A program made the position numbers and the translations under genes. Of a stretch of 64,000 nucleotides of DNA, positions 62,377 to 64,000 are shown in pieces (within the stretch, counting starts at the first letter, position 1; every line of letters starts with the position of its first letter). Below the pieces are notes generated by a model. The model was given only the letters and a program-made list of their open reading frames with translations, did not search any database and had not been told where the DNA came from. This stretch comes from an uncultured Mesonia sp. GTDB taxonomy: Bacteria; Bacteroidota; Bacteroidia; Flavobacteriales; Flavobacteriaceae. The stretch lies in the NCBI GenBank assembly GCA_947494545.1, contig CANLVH010000006.1, positions 124,001 to 188,000 on the forward strand, written 5' to 3'.

Positions 62377-64000
62377 ATGATATTGACCGAAGAGCAAATA
62401 GAAAAAGAGAACAAGCGCATTACCAAGCAATACAAAGAATTGTTGCGCATAAGCTATCGTACGCTAACAGACGAAGATAAAGCGCTAATACGCCAAGCTT
62501 TTGAAATTGCTGTAGACGCGCATAAAGATCAGCGTAGAAAATCTGGTGAGGCCTATATTTTTCATCCCATTGCAGTGGCTAAAATTGTAGCTTCGGAAAT
62601 TGGCTTGGACGCCACCTCTATTGCCGCCGCTCTTTTGCACGATGTGGTAGAAGATACAGAATATACTTTAGATGATATTGAGCAAATGTTTGGCAAAGTG
62701 GTTGCCAAAATTGTAGACGGACTTACAAAAATAAGTCATCTTAAACCAGAACGAGACGTTTCTTTACAGGCAGAAAATTTCCGTAAAATGCTACTTACTT
62801 TAAATGATGATATTAGGGTTATCATTATAAAAATAGCAGACCGTTTGCACAATATGCAAACAATGGAAGCTATGCGGGCAGATAAGCAAGTAAAAATTGC
62901 TTCGGAAACCTTGTACATTTATGCGCCGCTTGCACATCGTATTGGTTTGTATAACATTAAAACAGAACTAGAAGATTTAAGTTTAAAATATACAGAGCCG
63001 GAGGTTTACCAAGATATTCTTATTAAAATGAAGGAAAGTAAGGAAGAGCAAGATGAATACATCAATGCTTTTTCTAAAATAATTTCCAATTCTCTAGATA
63101 AAGAAAATTTAACCTATGAAATAAAAGGCAGACCAAAATCTATTTTTAGCATTCGTAAAAAGATTCTAAAACAAAATATTTCTTTTGATGAAATTTACGA
63201 CAAATTCGCTATTAGAATAATTTACGACAGCACTCCGGAAGACGAAAAGTTTTTAGCCTGGAAAATTTACTCTATTGTAACAGATCATTTTAGGCCCAAC
63301 CCTACCCGTTTACGCGATTGGATTAGCTCACCAAAATCTACCGGTTATGAAGCTTTGCATATTACGGTTATGGGACCGCAAGGCAGATGGGTAGAAGTGC
63401 AAATAAGAAGTAAGCGCATGAACGAAATTGCCGAAAAAGGCTACGCAGCGCATTACAAATACAAACACGGCGAGAAACAACAAGACGAAAACTTAGACCA
63501 ATGGCTTAATAAATTACAAGATGCTTTAGAAAATAACGAGGTTAATGCCGTAGATTTTGTAAAACAGTTTAAATTGAATTTATATGCCAAAGAAATTTTT
63601 GTTTTTACTCCCGAAGGCGATCTAAAATCTCTGCCAAAAGGCGCTAAACCTTTAGATTTTGCTTTTAGCATTCATACAGATGTGGGTTTAACTACAAGAG
63701 GTGCTCGAGTAAACAACAAATTGGTGCCGCTTAGTCACCAATTAAAAAGCGGCGACCAAGTAGAAATAATTACTTCTAAAAATGCCAAACCCACGCAAAA
63801 CTGGTTAGAACATGCAACTACGGCAAGAGCGCGTTCTAAAATAAAATCTTCTTTAAAAGAAGAGAAAAAAGCCATTGCCTTAGACGGAAAAGAGCTTTTA
63901 AAAAGAAAATTACGAGCCCAAAAAATTCCGTTTAACGATAAAACTACGCGAGAATTGGTTAAATTTTTTAAGCTTAAAACCAGTTTAGATTTATTTTACC
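62377..64000 (+). CDS. RelA/SpoT (p)ppGpp synthetase/hydrolase, N-terminal part (3' truncated by window)
   Basis: 541 codons are visible and the frame is still open at the last base. HD hydrolase domain: RRKSGEAYIFHPIAVA, then HDVVEDTEYT near 88, with KIADRLHNMQT near 149. Synthetase domain from about 255 (KGRPKSIFSIRKK; STGYEALHITV near 327; VQIRSKRMNEIAEKG), then the TGS domain (IFVFTPEGDLKSLPKGAKPLDFAF, in parts, near 408). Both HD and synthetase motifs look intact, so a bifunctional Rel/SpoT enzyme making and degrading (p)ppGpp is expected. It starts 12 bases after the Ste24-like protease gene. Confidence 0.94.
   Translation, partial: MILTEEQIEKENKRITKQYKELLRISYRTLTDEDKALIRQAFEIAVDAHKDQRRKSGEAYIFHPIAVAKIVASEIGLDATSIAAALLHDVVEDTEYTLDDIEQMFGKVVAKIVDGLTKISHLKPERDVSLQAENFRKMLLTLNDDIRVIIIKIADRLHNMQTMEAMRADKQVKIASETLYIYAPLAHRIGLYNIKTELEDLSLKYTEPEVYQDILIKMKESKEEQDEYINAFSKIISNSLDKENLTYEIKGRPKSIFSIRKKILKQNISFDEIYDKFAIRIIYDSTPEDEKFLAWKIYSIVTDHFRPNPTRLRDWISSPKSTGYEALHITVMGPQGRWVEVQIRSKRMNEIAEKGYAAHYKYKHGEKQQDENLDQWLNKLQDALENNEVNAVDFVKQFKLNLYAKEIFVFTPEGDLKSLPKGAKPLDFAFSIHTDVGLTTRGARVNNKLVPLSHQLKSGDQVEIITSKNAKPTQNWLEHATTARARSKIKSSLKEEKKAIALDGKELLKRKLRAQKIPFNDKTTRELVKFFKLKTSLDLFY

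Overview
This is a gene-dense, A+T-rich chromosomal segment from a member of the Bacteroidota, most probably the family Flavobacteriaceae. The grounds are: a type IX secretion (Por) sorting tail on one secreted protein, a TonB-dependent receptor with a carboxypeptidase-regulatory-like N-terminus, lipoproteins with acidic residues just after the lipidated cysteine, the TAnnTTTG -7 promoter octamer typical of Bacteroidota upstream of many genes, and families largely restricted to this group (DUF6452, DUF6048, DUF3810). I see no rRNA, tRNA, CRISPR array, prophage or insertion sequence. Nearly everything is core or housekeeping.

Layout. 1-4.1 kb: the end of an SbcC nuclease subunit, then an M3 oligopeptidase and a D-Ala-D-Ala dipeptidase in tandem. 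4.3-6.7 kb, minus strand: a ZapB-like coiled coil, ZapA, a probable 6S RNA and RNase Y. 7-16.8 kb: M23 peptidase plus TonB receptor, cysteine desulfurase, a calcium-repeat lipoprotein, an Smr protein and a T9SS-secreted protein followed by two small membrane proteins. 16.9-26.8 kb: ornithine aminotransferase, two RNA methyltransferase loci, a methyltransferase/ZIP transporter pair, a fused SerB-SerA enzyme and thioredoxin reductase. 27-33.7 kb: tryptophan 2,3-dioxygenase, acetyl-CoA synthetase, a 5-hydroxyisourate hydrolase homologue broken by an in-frame stop, a threonylcarbamoyl-AMP synthase-family protein and a UvrD/PcrA helicase. 33.8-46.5 kb: a membrane-anchored glutamate-synthase-like protein, patatin, M1 aminopeptidase, RecG, PheT, a thioesterase and small conserved proteins. 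46.5-55.2 kb: M48 lipoprotein, two tandem MsrB proteins in different compartments, lipoamide dehydrogenase, lipoproteins, a Dph6-like ATPase, AroQ and four small beta-barrel proteins. 55.3-64 kb: XerD, aldo/keto reductase, PepD, DUF3810, an SpoU-type methyltransferase, a Ste24-like protease and the start of a RelA/SpoT enzyme that runs off the window.

Functional themes: envelope maintenance and peptide turnover (M23, M15, M3, M1, M20/PepD, two M48 enzymes, several OMPs and lipoproteins), RNA modification and decay (RlmD, THUMP methyltransferase, SpoU family, RNase Y, 6S RNA), DNA repair and recombination (SbcC, UvrD, RecG, XerD), and redox repair (TrxB, two MsrB).

The main unexplained signal is a short word, TTCCGTAAAG (CTTTACGGAA on the other strand). 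It occurs 13 times exactly, and its 9-base core 18 times, across unrelated genes and intergenic DNA, far above what base composition predicts. Other points of interest are the 6S RNA, the nonsense-interrupted hydroxyisourate hydrolase, a degenerate interspersed repeat inside a terminator-like hairpin, and promoters whose -7 box lies almost on the start codon.
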